A stretch of DNA of 21,236 nucleotides from Bacteroidales bacterium (GTDB lineage: Bacteria > Bacteroidota > Bacteroidia > Bacteroidales > F082): the NCBI GenBank assembly GCA_024689285.1, contig JAILDR010000173.1:1-21236 (forward strand). Reading direction: 5' to 3'. The first letter of the stretch is position 1. Each line of letters begins with the position of its first letter. Under the pieces are notes generated by a model, which was not told the origin of the DNA, made no database searches, and saw only the letters and a list, made by a program, of their open reading frames with translations. Of the stretch, positions 6,565-12,939 are shown piece by piece. The translations under genes were made by a program, and so were the position numbers.

Positions 6565-8559
6565 ATGGACGCACAGCAACTCATCATCAACCAACTGGTT
6601 CCCGTCACTACAGGCATCATCGTGCTGTGGTTGGCCTATCAGGTGCTGTTCAACAACAGCAATCGCCTGAAGTTCAACCGTATCTATCTACTGACAGCTC
6701 TGCTGTTCTCACTGGCATTACCCTTCATTGGGATGCAGATGGGTCAGAGCTCGCCGCAAATGGTGAGCCTAAAGCAAGACCTGTTTGGCGGCGCATTCCT
6801 CAACGAAATCATCGTCACGCCTGAAGGACAAACGGCGCTGCCTGAGGCCGAAGCCACCACTGAAACAGCATCACAACCTCGTGTCCAACTGGGTATCTGG
6901 CAGTTTGTAGGCGGTGTTTATATTATAGGTGTAGCGGCAATGTTGCTCCTCTTCCTCATCAAGGTGGGGAAACTCGTGGTACTCATCGTCCGCTCGCCGA
7001 AAGAAAAACGCGAGGGCTACACAGCGGTGTTTACGGGCAAGGCACAAGGCTCTTTCTCCTTCTTCCGCTACGCCTTCTTCCCCGACGAAAACGTTGCGCC
7101 CGACATCGTGCGGCACGAGCTGAGCCATATCGCCCATCATCATTCCTGGGATATTCTCTTTGCCGAAGTGATGATGATTCTGCAATGGTTCAACCCCTTC
7201 GTCTACAAGTACAAAAAGGAGTTGCAGAGCCTTCACGAATACCAGGCCGACCGCGATGTGGTGGCCACCGGCGTTGACAAAAGAGACTACATGATGCTGA
7301 TTCTGCAGCAGTGCACGGCTGCCGATTTCAGCGGAATGAGCAATAACTTCAGTTTAATCCTTACCAAAAAACGTATCAAGATGATTACAAGAAATGAAAA
7401 GGCCAAGGGCTTCTGGTGGAGGCTCTTGGCAACATTGCCGGTGCTGGCTATCCTAATGATTGCCAACACCAAAGTGACGGCACAGGAACAACAGCCCGAC
7501 AAACAACAAATTAATGTCGAAATCAACCAGTTCGAAATCTTTGACGACAACGGCAACCCGATGAATCTGACGGATACCATCATCTACAACGAAGATGGCT
7601 CATACGTCCAGTTTAAGACTACAGAGGCATCCGACCCCATTACAGGCGAGATGCACAACAAAATCACAGTCACTTGCCGCAATGCCGACGGAACACCCAA
7701 CAAGAACATCAAGCTCACCCTCAACGCGATAGAGAAGCACGGCGACACAACGATGTATACCGTCGAGCCATTCACTCTCGATGCTGACAAATTCAGACTC
7801 CTTATCCAAACAACGGAAGAAAACCTCGCTTGGGCTTTGGAAAACAAGAACGACACCATTTATGACATCGTTGACCAGATGCCTCAGTTCCCCGGTGGAG
7901 AAAAAGCCATGATGGAATTTATCTGCAAAAACGTCAAATATCCACAGAAAGCCAAGGATGAAGGCATTCAAGGTCGTGTGTTCATACAGTTTGTCGTTGA
8001 GAAAGACGGCAGCGTTGGCGAAGTGAAACTGCTGCGCGGCATAGGAGGCGGTTGCGACGAAGAAGGCATCCGTGTGGTAAAGTCAATGCCAAAATGGACT
8101 CCTGGACAACAGGCTGGAAAAGCCGTCCGCGTATTATACACCTTGCCCATCTTCTTCAAGCTGGATGACCAAACTCCACAACCCAACAATAAAGGCGACA
8201 TGCAGCCCGACAAAAACGGCGTCTATCAAATCGCAGAGGAAATGCCACGATTCCCCGGCGACGACAAAGCCTTGATGGTATATCTCCAGAAGAATCTGAT
8301 CATGCCTGAGAAATACAAAGGCAACACTGATGAAAACCCAAGTTTGGCCGAATACCGTACGTTTGTCAAGTTTGTGGTCAACAAAGACGGCTCGATTTCT
8401 GACATTCAGTTGCTCAAGAAGTCAGCCGAGTTCAAGGACCTGGACGAAGAGGCTATCCGAGTGGTGAAGTCAATGCCGAACTGGGAACCGGGCAAGATAG
8501 AAAGCAAACCCGTGAAGGTTTATTTTAACCTTCCCATTGTATTCAAATTCAGGAAATAA
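6565..8559 (+). CDS. BlaR1-like M56 metalloprotease with two TonB C-terminal domains
   Basis: A 664-residue membrane protein preceded by AAAGGAA (6551-6557), 7 nt from the ATG. Hydrophobic segments at about 12-29, 38-56 and 111-135 precede an M56 protease domain with the zinc motif HELSH (His184, Glu185, His188) and a likely third ligand Glu225 in HEYQAD. Another membrane segment lies at about 283-301. The remaining part, about 360 residues, is predicted to be periplasmic: a linker and a beta-rich region (about 315-430), then two TonB C-terminal domains at about 437-533 and 556-662. Each has the signature MPxFPGxxxAxM, xFVVxKDGSxxxxxLL, IRVVKSMPxWxPG and LPIxFK. Classical BlaR1 instead ends in a penicillin-binding sensor domain, which is absent. 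In the family the protease inactivates the BlaI repressor on receiving a signal. Here the signal may be sensed by, or relayed through, the TonB-like domains, perhaps from outer-membrane receptors or the co-encoded LRR lipoprotein; that is inference. Confidence 0.92.
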   Translation: MDAQQLIINQLVPVTTGIIVLWLAYQVLFNNSNRLKFNRIYLLTALLFSLALPFIGMQMGQSSPQMVSLKQDLFGGAFLNEIIVTPEGQTALPEAEATTETASQPRVQLGIWQFVGGVYIIGVAAMLLLFLIKVGKLVVLIVRSPKEKREGYTAVFTGKAQGSFSFFRYAFFPDENVAPDIVRHELSHIAHHHSWDILFAEVMMILQWFNPFVYKYKKELQSLHEYQADRDVVATGVDKRDYMMLILQQCTAADFSGMSNNFSLILTKKRIKMITRNEKAKGFWWRLLATLPVLAILMIANTKVTAQEQQPDKQQINVEINQFEIFDDNGNPMNLTDTIIYNEDGSYVQFKTTEASDPITGEMHNKITVTCRNADGTPNKNIKLTLNAIEKHGDTTMYTVEPFTLDADKFRLLIQTTEENLAWALENKNDTIYDIVDQMPQFPGGEKAMMEFICKNVKYPQKAKDEGIQGRVFIQFVVEKDGSVGEVKLLRGIGGGCDEEGIRVVKSMPKWTPGQQAGKAVRVLYTLPIFFKLDDQTPQPNNKGDMQPDKNGVYQIAEEMPRFPGDDKALMVYLQKNLIMPEKYKGNTDENPSLAEYRTFVKFVVNKDGSISDIQLLKKSAEFKDLDEEAIRVVKSMPNWEPGKIESKPVKVYFNLPIVFKFRK

Positions 8560-8577
8560 TCCGATTCATAGGGCTAT

Positions 8578-8602
8578 AGGGCTGCCGTATCACGGCAGCC
8601 CT
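8578..8602 (+). terminator. Perfect hairpin downstream of the BlaR1-like gene
   Basis: An 11-bp perfect inverted repeat (AGGGCTGCCGT at 8578-8588, ACGGCAGCCCT at 8592-8602) with a 3-nt loop, 18 nt after the stop codon. Position and stability fit a transcription terminator or mRNA 3'-end stabilizer for the operon. There is no run of T after the stem on the plus strand, so it is not a textbook intrinsic terminator. Confidence 0.55.
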
Positions 8603-8643
8603 GTATGAGTTGAGTCAGAGTTTGTCCCAAGCCAACGGCCCCA

Positions 8644-8764
8644 GGGACAGTGGGACAATGGGACAGTGCCATTTTGGGCATTTTTAGGAGTTTTGGTGTA
8701 GCTTCATTATCAATGCATTACAGTCTATTGGTTTTACTCCCCTATTGTCCCCCTATTGTCCCCC
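8644..8764. repeat. Two short tandem repeats with complementary cores
   Basis: Three tandem 8-bp units (GGGACAGT, GGGACAAT, GGGACAGT) occupy 8644-8667. About 70 bp further on, two identical 11-bp units (CCCCTATTGTC) occupy 8739-8760, followed by CCCC. The GGGACAAT core of the first set is the reverse complement of ATTGTCCC in the second, so the two arrays could pair across a roughly 70-nt loop. This forms the bulk of the 268-bp gene-free stretch 8560-8827, where no coding sequence was found. Function is unknown; simple slippage-prone repeats are the default reading. Confidence 0.6.
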
Positions 8765-8811
8765 TTTTGGGCAACTCCAAGGTAACTACGACACACCCAA
8801 TAGGTAACAAG

Positions 8812-8844
8812 AAGGATCAATGAAGGATCAATTAAGGATCAACT
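8812..8844. repeat. Three 11-bp tandem repeats running into the nitroreductase 3' end
   Basis: Three consecutive 11-bp units, AAGGATCAATG, AAGGATCAATT and AAGGATCAACT, differ only in the last two positions. On the minus strand the stop codon and last residues of the nitroreductase gene lie inside the array, so copy-number change there would alter the C-terminus or the 3' untranslated region. Confidence 0.65.
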
Positions 8845-9469
8845 GTTCCCACCGAATCTTTGGGACGAACTGCATGCCGTCTTTGTCGCGATAATACGCC
8901 AATTTGTCGCCAGCATCCACAGGTTGCAACTTGATTTTCTCGTTGCCCTTGCCGATGGCCAATATCAGCAGCGGCTCGCAAGGCAACTGGAACGCCTCTG
9001 TGATTTTCGCCTTGTTGAAAGCTCCAATCATGATGCCGTTCAAACCCATCTCGGTGGCTTTCAGCAACATGCTTTGTGCGGCGATGCCGAGGTCGATGTC
9101 AACAAACTTGTTTTCAGGGATTGTGCTACAAATGATGATGAACGCCTCAGGCTCGGTACCGGCAAAGGGGAGATGCAACTCAGGCAGCAGGCCGCCCAGT
9201 TTCATGTTCTGCACGATGATGTCGGCTCCCGTCTCTTGGGTCACCAGCTTGAAGCGCAGCACCTGCTGGTTCTTTGCTGAGGCGATTTTGGTGTTCACCG
9301 CCACGATGCGCTCCAGCATCTCGCGTTTTACGACAAAATCCTTTTGATAGCCCCGATAGCTGCGGTTTTTCTCAAACAGCGTGTCAATCGAAGTGTGTTT
9401 CACCACGGTCTTCTTGGCTCCCTGGCCGAAGACTTCCTCATAACGTTTTTCCAAATATCCGTCTGCCAT
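8828..9469 (-). CDS. Nitroreductase-family FMN oxidoreductase
   Basis: A 213-residue protein on the minus strand, normal length for the family. Visible family features are the phosphate-binding RSYR at residues 36-39 near the N-terminus, a central GTEPEAFIII strand, the helix DIDLGIAAQSMLLKATEMGL (about 124-143) followed by NGIMIG, and ILAIGKGNE (about 169-177). In the family these bind FMN, and the enzyme reduces nitro compounds, quinones or flavins with NAD(P)H as a cytoplasmic homodimer. The exact substrate cannot be read from sequence. It is transcribed divergently from the GNAT gene, whose start is 55 bp away. Its own promoter appears to be TATCTTTG read on the minus strand (9493-9500). 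The last codons lie within an 11-bp tandem repeat, which may have added or replaced terminal residues. Confidence 0.9.
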   Translation of the reverse strand: MADGYLEKRYEEVFGQGAKKTVVKHTSIDTLFEKNRSYRGYQKDFVVKREMLERIVAVNTKIASAKNQQVLRFKLVTQETGADIIVQNMKLGGLLPELHLPFAGTEPEAFIIICSTIPENKFVDIDLGIAAQSMLLKATEMGLNGIMIGAFNKAKITEAFQLPCEPLLILAIGKGNEKIKLQPVDAGDKLAYYRDKDGMQFVPKIRWEQLILN

Positions 9470-9492
9470 AATATATGTGTTTCAAATTTTCG

Positions 9493-9500
9493 CAAAGATA
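9493..9500 (-). promoter_or_regulatory. -7 box of the nitroreductase promoter
   Basis: Read on the minus strand this is TATCTTTG, an exact match to TAnnTTTG, ending 23 bp before the nitroreductase ATG. No good -33 motif was found. It lies 11 bp from the oppositely oriented -7 box at 9512-9519, so the two promoters overlap. Confidence 0.55.
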
Positions 9501-9511
9501 AGAAAACTTTG

Positions 9512-9519
9512 TAATTTTG
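9512..9519 (+). promoter_or_regulatory. -7 box of the GNAT promoter, almost touching the start codon
   Basis: TAATTTTG matches the TAnnTTTG consensus exactly and is followed by only CGCCC before the ATG at 9525. With transcription normally starting a few bases after this box, the mRNA would begin at or next to the start codon, so it would be leaderless. TTTTCG at 9487-9492 is a weak -33 candidate. Confidence 0.55.
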
Positions 9520-9524
9520 CGCCC

Positions 9525-10010
9525 ATGAACAACAATTTCAATATCCGTCCGGCACAGCCCGAAGAGGTTGGTCTGGTCCTTGAGTTCATCAAGAAACTCG
9601 CTGTTTACGAAAAATGTGCCCATGAGGTGGTTGCCGATGAAGCCACCTTGCATCACTCACTGTTTGAAGAACATTCCGCCGAGGTCGTTTTTGCCGAAGA
9701 AGACGGTGTGGTTATTGGCTTTGCCTTGTTTTTCCACAATTTCTCAACCTTTGTTGGCCGCAAGGGGCTCTATCTTGAAGACCTCTTCATCCTTCCCGAG
9801 AAACGCGGCAGGGGCTATGGCAAAGCCCTGCTGAAATACCTTGCCCGCCTCGCCGAAGAACGCCATTGCGGTCGCATGGAGTGGATTTGCCTCGACTGGA
9901 ACCAACCCGCGCTGAAGGTTTACCGCAGCATTGGTGCCATCCCCATGGACGAATGGACCGTGCAGCGTCTCGACGAAACCGCTTTGAAACGGTTTGCGGC
10001 ATCGGAGTGA
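9525..10010 (+). CDS. GNAT acetyltransferase, SSAT-like (diamine/thialysine type)
   Basis: A 161-residue protein. ATG 9525 is chosen over an in-frame upstream GTG at 9477 because the upstream codons overlap the promoter region and resemble no GNAT N-terminus. Residues 84-103 form the acetyl-CoA-binding motif A (LEDLFILPEKRGRGYGKALL, with RGRGYG as the pyrophosphate loop). LDWN at 123-126 and the block GAIPMDEWTVQRL at about 137-149 are hallmarks of the spermidine/spermine N1-acetyltransferase-like subgroup, which also includes thialysine N-epsilon-acetyltransferases. The enzyme would transfer an acetyl group from acetyl-CoA to a primary amine of a small molecule in the cytoplasm. Polyamine versus lysine-analogue specificity cannot be decided by eye. 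It is divergent from the nitroreductase and 21 nt upstream of the next gene, which appears to have its own promoter. Confidence 0.9.
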   Translation: MNNNFNIRPAQPEEVGLVLEFIKKLAVYEKCAHEVVADEATLHHSLFEEHSAEVVFAEEDGVVIGFALFFHNFSTFVGRKGLYLEDLFILPEKRGRGYGKALLKYLARLAEERHCGRMEWICLDWNQPALKVYRSIGAIPMDEWTVQRLDETALKRFAASE

Positions 10011-10019
10011 GTTTTTTTG

Positions 10020-10027
10020 TAATTTTG
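10020..10027 (+). promoter_or_regulatory. -7 box of the HYC_CC_PP gene promoter, almost touching the start codon
   Basis: TAATTTTG again matches TAnnTTTG exactly, and only CGGC separates it from the ATG at 10032. This repeats the arrangement at 9512-9525 almost base for base (GTAATTTTGCG, 2-3 more bases, ATG). TTTG at 9993-9996 is a -33 candidate at a slightly long spacing of 23 bp. A leaderless transcript is predicted. Confidence 0.5.
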
Positions 10028-10031
10028 CGGC

Positions 10032-10493
10032 ATGAAAAAACGAGTCCTGCAGGTCGGTTCCATTGTCATCGCGTTTGTGGTGCTTTTCGTCTCCATGAGT
10101 TGGGACGTAAAGTTCCACTATTGCACCGAAGACCATCATCTGACCGGCAGCTTCGTCGATGCGGCAGAATCGTGTATGCATTGCCTCGCCCACGAACACG
10201 AACATGAGGCTCATTTTGTACAGCACCACGACCTGCAGTTCAACGCCAAATGTTGCTGCGAGGATTTCGAGAGCCTCATCCAATTCACCGACAACTACGT
10301 TTTTTCGCCCGAAAAACATCTGATTGTCGACCTTCAGCCCTTCTTCCTACCCCATCTCGACTTGACGAAGTTGAACACGCAGGTGAGTGTGGCCTTCAAC
10401 AACCATTCTCCACGAAAGACACTTAAGTATCTTTCCGGTCGGGAACGGATTGTCAGTTTCTCCTCGCTAAAACTGAATCCTTTGGTTTTCTGA
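10032..10493 (+). CDS. Small His/Cys-rich envelope protein, HYC_CC_PP-type
   Basis: A 153-residue protein with an N-terminal membrane segment or uncleaved signal (residues about 5-22). Downstream it carries potential metal ligands: HYC at 29-31, paired His 35-36, CMHC at 48-51, alternating His/Glu (HEHEHEAH, 54-61), HH at 65-66 and CCC at 74-76. This fits the small Bacteroidota family named after its HYC and CC motifs (HYC_CC_PP), found next to TonB-dependent receptors. The terminal PP part is not clear here. The density of Cys and His suggests binding of a soft metal such as copper or zinc in the periplasm. That is inference; I know of no established biochemical role. The next gene, a TonB receptor with a Cys-Cys pair in its plug, supports joint work in metal uptake or handling. 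The gap to it is 135 bp and contains a palindromic repeat. Confidence 0.75.
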   Translation: MKKRVLQVGSIVIAFVVLFVSMSWDVKFHYCTEDHHLTGSFVDAAESCMHCLAHEHEHEAHFVQHHDLQFNAKCCCEDFESLIQFTDNYVFSPEKHLIVDLQPFFLPHLDLTKLNTQVSVAFNNHSPRKTLKYLSGRERIVSFSSLKLNPLVF

Positions 10494-10506
10494 TACTACC
10501 GCTTGG

Positions 10507-10574
10507 CGTCATTGCGAACGCAATGAAGCAATCCAAAACCGCACTCCAGATTGCCACGCTTCGCTCGCAATGAC
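10507..10574. repeat. Intergenic palindromic (REP-like) repeat, copy 2
   Basis: Left arm 10507-10535 (CGTCATTGCGAACGCAATGA...) and right arm 10545-10574 (ending GCTTCGCTCGCAATGAC) form an imperfect inverted repeat around a 9-nt spacer. The first 14 bases of the left arm are identical to copy 1 at 2397. It lies between the HYC_CC_PP gene and the TonB receptor gene and ends 54 nt before the receptor's ATG, similar to the 47 nt of copy 1. The upstream in-frame extension of the receptor reading frame into this repeat is therefore not real coding sequence. Confidence 0.8.
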
Positions 10575-10628
10575 ATCACCCAACTGATTAATTCATTCCA
10601 TTTTCAACAAAACCAACAATTCAACATC

Positions 10629-12866
10629 ATGAAAGCCAACAAAACAATCCTTATATCAATATTATTAATGGCCTTCGCCTCCACCGCTTTCGCACAGGGA
10701 TTCATCGAAGGCACCGTTTACGAACAAAACGAAAAAGACGAAAAAACTCCCCTGCCCGGCGTAAACGTATACTGGAAAATCGTCAACGAGGGCGTGGTGA
10801 CCGATGCCAACGGACATTATAAAATCCCGCTCCATGAGCGCATCGGTTGCCTTGTGTTCAGTTGCATTTCATACGAGAACGACACCATCCACCACATGGT
10901 GGAGCCTGCTCATTACGACCATGTGTTCCACTCCACTCACATGCTGAACGAAGTGGAAATCGCGGCACGACAAAAAGCCTCCTACATCAACCCAATGAAA
11001 GCGATTGCCGTGCAAGAAATCACTTCCGAAAATCTAAAGCGCGCAGCTTGCTGCACCCTCGCGGGGAGCTTTGAAAACAATGCTTCGGTGGACGTGGCTT
11101 ACAGCGATGCCGTCACGGGGGCCAAACAAATCCAATTGCTCGGTTTAAGTGGCATCTACACCCAAATGATGACCGAAATCATCCCCAATTTCCGCGGTTT
11201 GGCCTCAGCTTTTGGCCTGAGCTACGTGCCTGGCACCTGGATGAACGGCATTCAAGTTTCAAAAGGAACTTCCTCGGTCAGAAATGGTTACGAATCCATC
11301 ACAGGTCAAATCAACGTAGACTACAAAGAACCCGTGAATGACAAGAGCGAAAAACTGTTTTTCAACCTTTACGGCAACTCCATGTTAATGACCGACTTCA
11401 ATTTCAACGGGCGTGTCAAAGTGGGAAAAAACGATGGTATCATGCTTTTCGGGCATGTCAGCCACAATTTCATGAAAATGGACAGCAATGGCGATTCCTT
11501 CATGGACGACCCCATGACTACACAATATAATGTCTTTTTGCGTTACAACCATCCCCATGTCGGTAAGTTTGGCTGCAAGTTAGGCATCAAGGCACTAAAA
11601 GAAACCCGCCTTGGCGGACAGATGGACTTTGACCCAAAACACCGCTTGGACGAAGGCTACAACCTATACGGCATCGGCATCAACACTGAGCGTTACGAAG
11701 CCTTTGCCAAGGGCGGCTACCATTTCGACCGCAAAGACACCAGCCTCGGCACACAGCACCAGGTGACCTACCACAAAATGAACTCCTATTACGGCCTCAC
11801 CGACTACAATGCCTCCCAACTCTCCTATTACGGCAACCTGTTGTTTGACTCCTATCTCTTCAACGACCACCACAACTATTCTGTGGGCATGAGCTACACC
11901 TTCGACAAATATAACGAACAGCTGAACGACAGCACTTTCACTCGGGTTGAGCAAGTCCCGGGAGTGTTTGCTGAATATAATTTTAGCGACGATCACCACT
12001 GGAACATTATCGCAGGCTTCCGCGCCGACTACAACAGTTATTACCAAAAAATGCTCTACACCCCTCGCCTGCATGTGCGCTTCAAAACGCATGACGAGTT
12101 TGCCATACGCCTCTCGGCAGGCAAAGGCTACCGCTCGCCCAACGTACTGGCCGAAAACGCAACAATGATGGCTTCGGCCCGACGGATTTCTTTCCTCAAC
12201 ACACCCAAGATGGAAGAAGCCTGGAATTATGGTATCAATCTGACCAAAGGCATCGACATAGGATGGCGCGAAATAACGATTCAGGCCGACTTCTACCGTA
12301 CAGACTTCATCAACCAAATCGTCCTCGACCGTGACGCCAATGCGCACGAAATCCGCATCTACAATCTCAACGGCAAGTCCTACTCCAACTGCGCCCAAAT
12401 CGAAGTCAATTGTGAGATTTTCAAGGACTTCGACCTAACGCTGGCTTTCCGTTACAACGACGTGAAAATGACCATCAACGACTCTTTGCACGAAAAACCA
12501 TTCGTCAACCGTTACAAAGGATTGGTAACGATGTCGTACGCGCCAGGCACTTGGCAATTTGATTTCACGACCCAGTTCAACGGCGACAGCCGCGTTCCCG
12601 ACTTGAGTGGCAATGCCACTGCGGTGGCAAACGGTCAAGACATCAAACGCTCGCCTTTCTATGTTATCATGAACGCACAAATTACCAAGAAGTTAGGCAA
12701 ATATTGGGAAATTTACGCCGGAGGCGAGAACCTCACCAACTATAAGCAAACCAACCCCATCATTGCCGCCAACAATCCATTCGGCGAAGACTTCGATGCC
12801 TCGATGGTTTGGGGACCGTTGTCAGGTATTCGCGCTTATTTAGGTGTAAGGTTTCAGATAAAGTAA
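10629..12866 (+). CDS. TonB-dependent outer-membrane receptor with Cys-Cys plug motif
   Basis: A 745-residue protein. ATG 10629 is chosen because it begins directly with a signal peptide (residues 1-22, cleaved after AFA). Residues about 25-105 are a carboxypeptidase-regulatory-like beta domain (GTVYEQ, LPGVNVYWK, TDANGHYKI), usual for Bacteroidota receptors. The plug spans about 115-235 and includes NLKRAACC (Cys141-Cys142), VDVAYSDAVTGAKQIQLLG, GIQVSKGTSSVRNGYESITG and QINVDYKEP. The rest alternates aromatic and polar residues as expected of a 22-strand barrel, ending in VRFQIK. It would import a scarce ligand using energy from the TonB-ExbBD complex. No SusD-like partner is next to it, arguing against glycan uptake. 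The conserved Cys pair and the His/Cys-rich neighbour suggest a metal or metal complex, perhaps copper. The ligand remains an inference. Confidence 0.9.
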   Translation: MKANKTILISILLMAFASTAFAQGFIEGTVYEQNEKDEKTPLPGVNVYWKIVNEGVVTDANGHYKIPLHERIGCLVFSCISYENDTIHHMVEPAHYDHVFHSTHMLNEVEIAARQKASYINPMKAIAVQEITSENLKRAACCTLAGSFENNASVDVAYSDAVTGAKQIQLLGLSGIYTQMMTEIIPNFRGLASAFGLSYVPGTWMNGIQVSKGTSSVRNGYESITGQINVDYKEPVNDKSEKLFFNLYGNSMLMTDFNFNGRVKVGKNDGIMLFGHVSHNFMKMDSNGDSFMDDPMTTQYNVFLRYNHPHVGKFGCKLGIKALKETRLGGQMDFDPKHRLDEGYNLYGIGINTERYEAFAKGGYHFDRKDTSLGTQHQVTYHKMNSYYGLTDYNASQLSYYGNLLFDSYLFNDHHNYSVGMSYTFDKYNEQLNDSTFTRVEQVPGVFAEYNFSDDHHWNIIAGFRADYNSYYQKMLYTPRLHVRFKTHDEFAIRLSAGKGYRSPNVLAENATMMASARRISFLNTPKMEEAWNYGINLTKGIDIGWREITIQADFYRTDFINQIVLDRDANAHEIRIYNLNGKSYSNCAQIEVNCEIFKDFDLTLAFRYNDVKMTINDSLHEKPFVNRYKGLVTMSYAPGTWQFDFTTQFNGDSRVPDLSGNATAVANGQDIKRSPFYVIMNAQITKKLGKYWEIYAGGENLTNYKQTNPIIAANNPFGEDFDASMVWGPLSGIRAYLGVRFQIK

Positions 12867-12873
12867 AAATTCG

Positions 12874-12881
12874 TATTTTTG
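12874..12881 (+). promoter_or_regulatory. -7 box of the O-acetylation operon promoter
   Basis: TATTTTTG matches TAnnTTTG exactly and is followed by CAGCCC, a context often seen at Bacteroidales start sites. It begins 8 bp after the stop codon of the TonB receptor gene. A TTTC at 12852-12855 is a poor -33 candidate at 18 bp. The predicted transcript would start a few bases before the hairpin at 12891-12921. Confidence 0.55.
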
Positions 12882-12890
12882 CAGCCCAAA

Positions 12891-12921
12891 ATCCGCACCT
12901 CTTGTAAAAAAAGGTGCGGAT
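12891..12921 (+). promoter_or_regulatory. Perfect 10-bp stem-loop at the predicted 5' end of the SGNH-MBOAT mRNA
   Basis: ATCCGCACCT (12891-12900) and AGGTGCGGAT (12912-12921) are exact reverse complements around an 11-nt A-rich loop. It sits about 10 bp after the -7 box and ends 18 nt before the ATG at 12940. It could protect the mRNA 5' end or form a protein-binding site. It is not followed by a T run, so termination of the upstream gene is less likely. Confidence 0.5.
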
Positions 12922-12939
12922 AGATGCAATAAATTGAAA

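Noticed and set aside
8643..8764. G-quadruplex in the G/C-rich tandem repeats
   Set aside because: Only three closely spaced G runs exist on either strand; a fourth lies too far away for a standard quadruplex.
8644..8844. CRISPR array
   Set aside because: Repeat units are 8-11 bp and directly adjacent, with no unique spacers and no cas genes.
10551..10628. Upstream extension of the TonB receptor frame
   Set aside because: It starts inside the second palindromic repeat; a signal peptide begins at ATG 10629.
11664..12398. Long minus-strand frame of 244 residues inside the TonB receptor gene
   Set aside because: Hydrophobic Val-rich translation antisense to a well supported receptor; a codon-bias shadow with no start context or domain.
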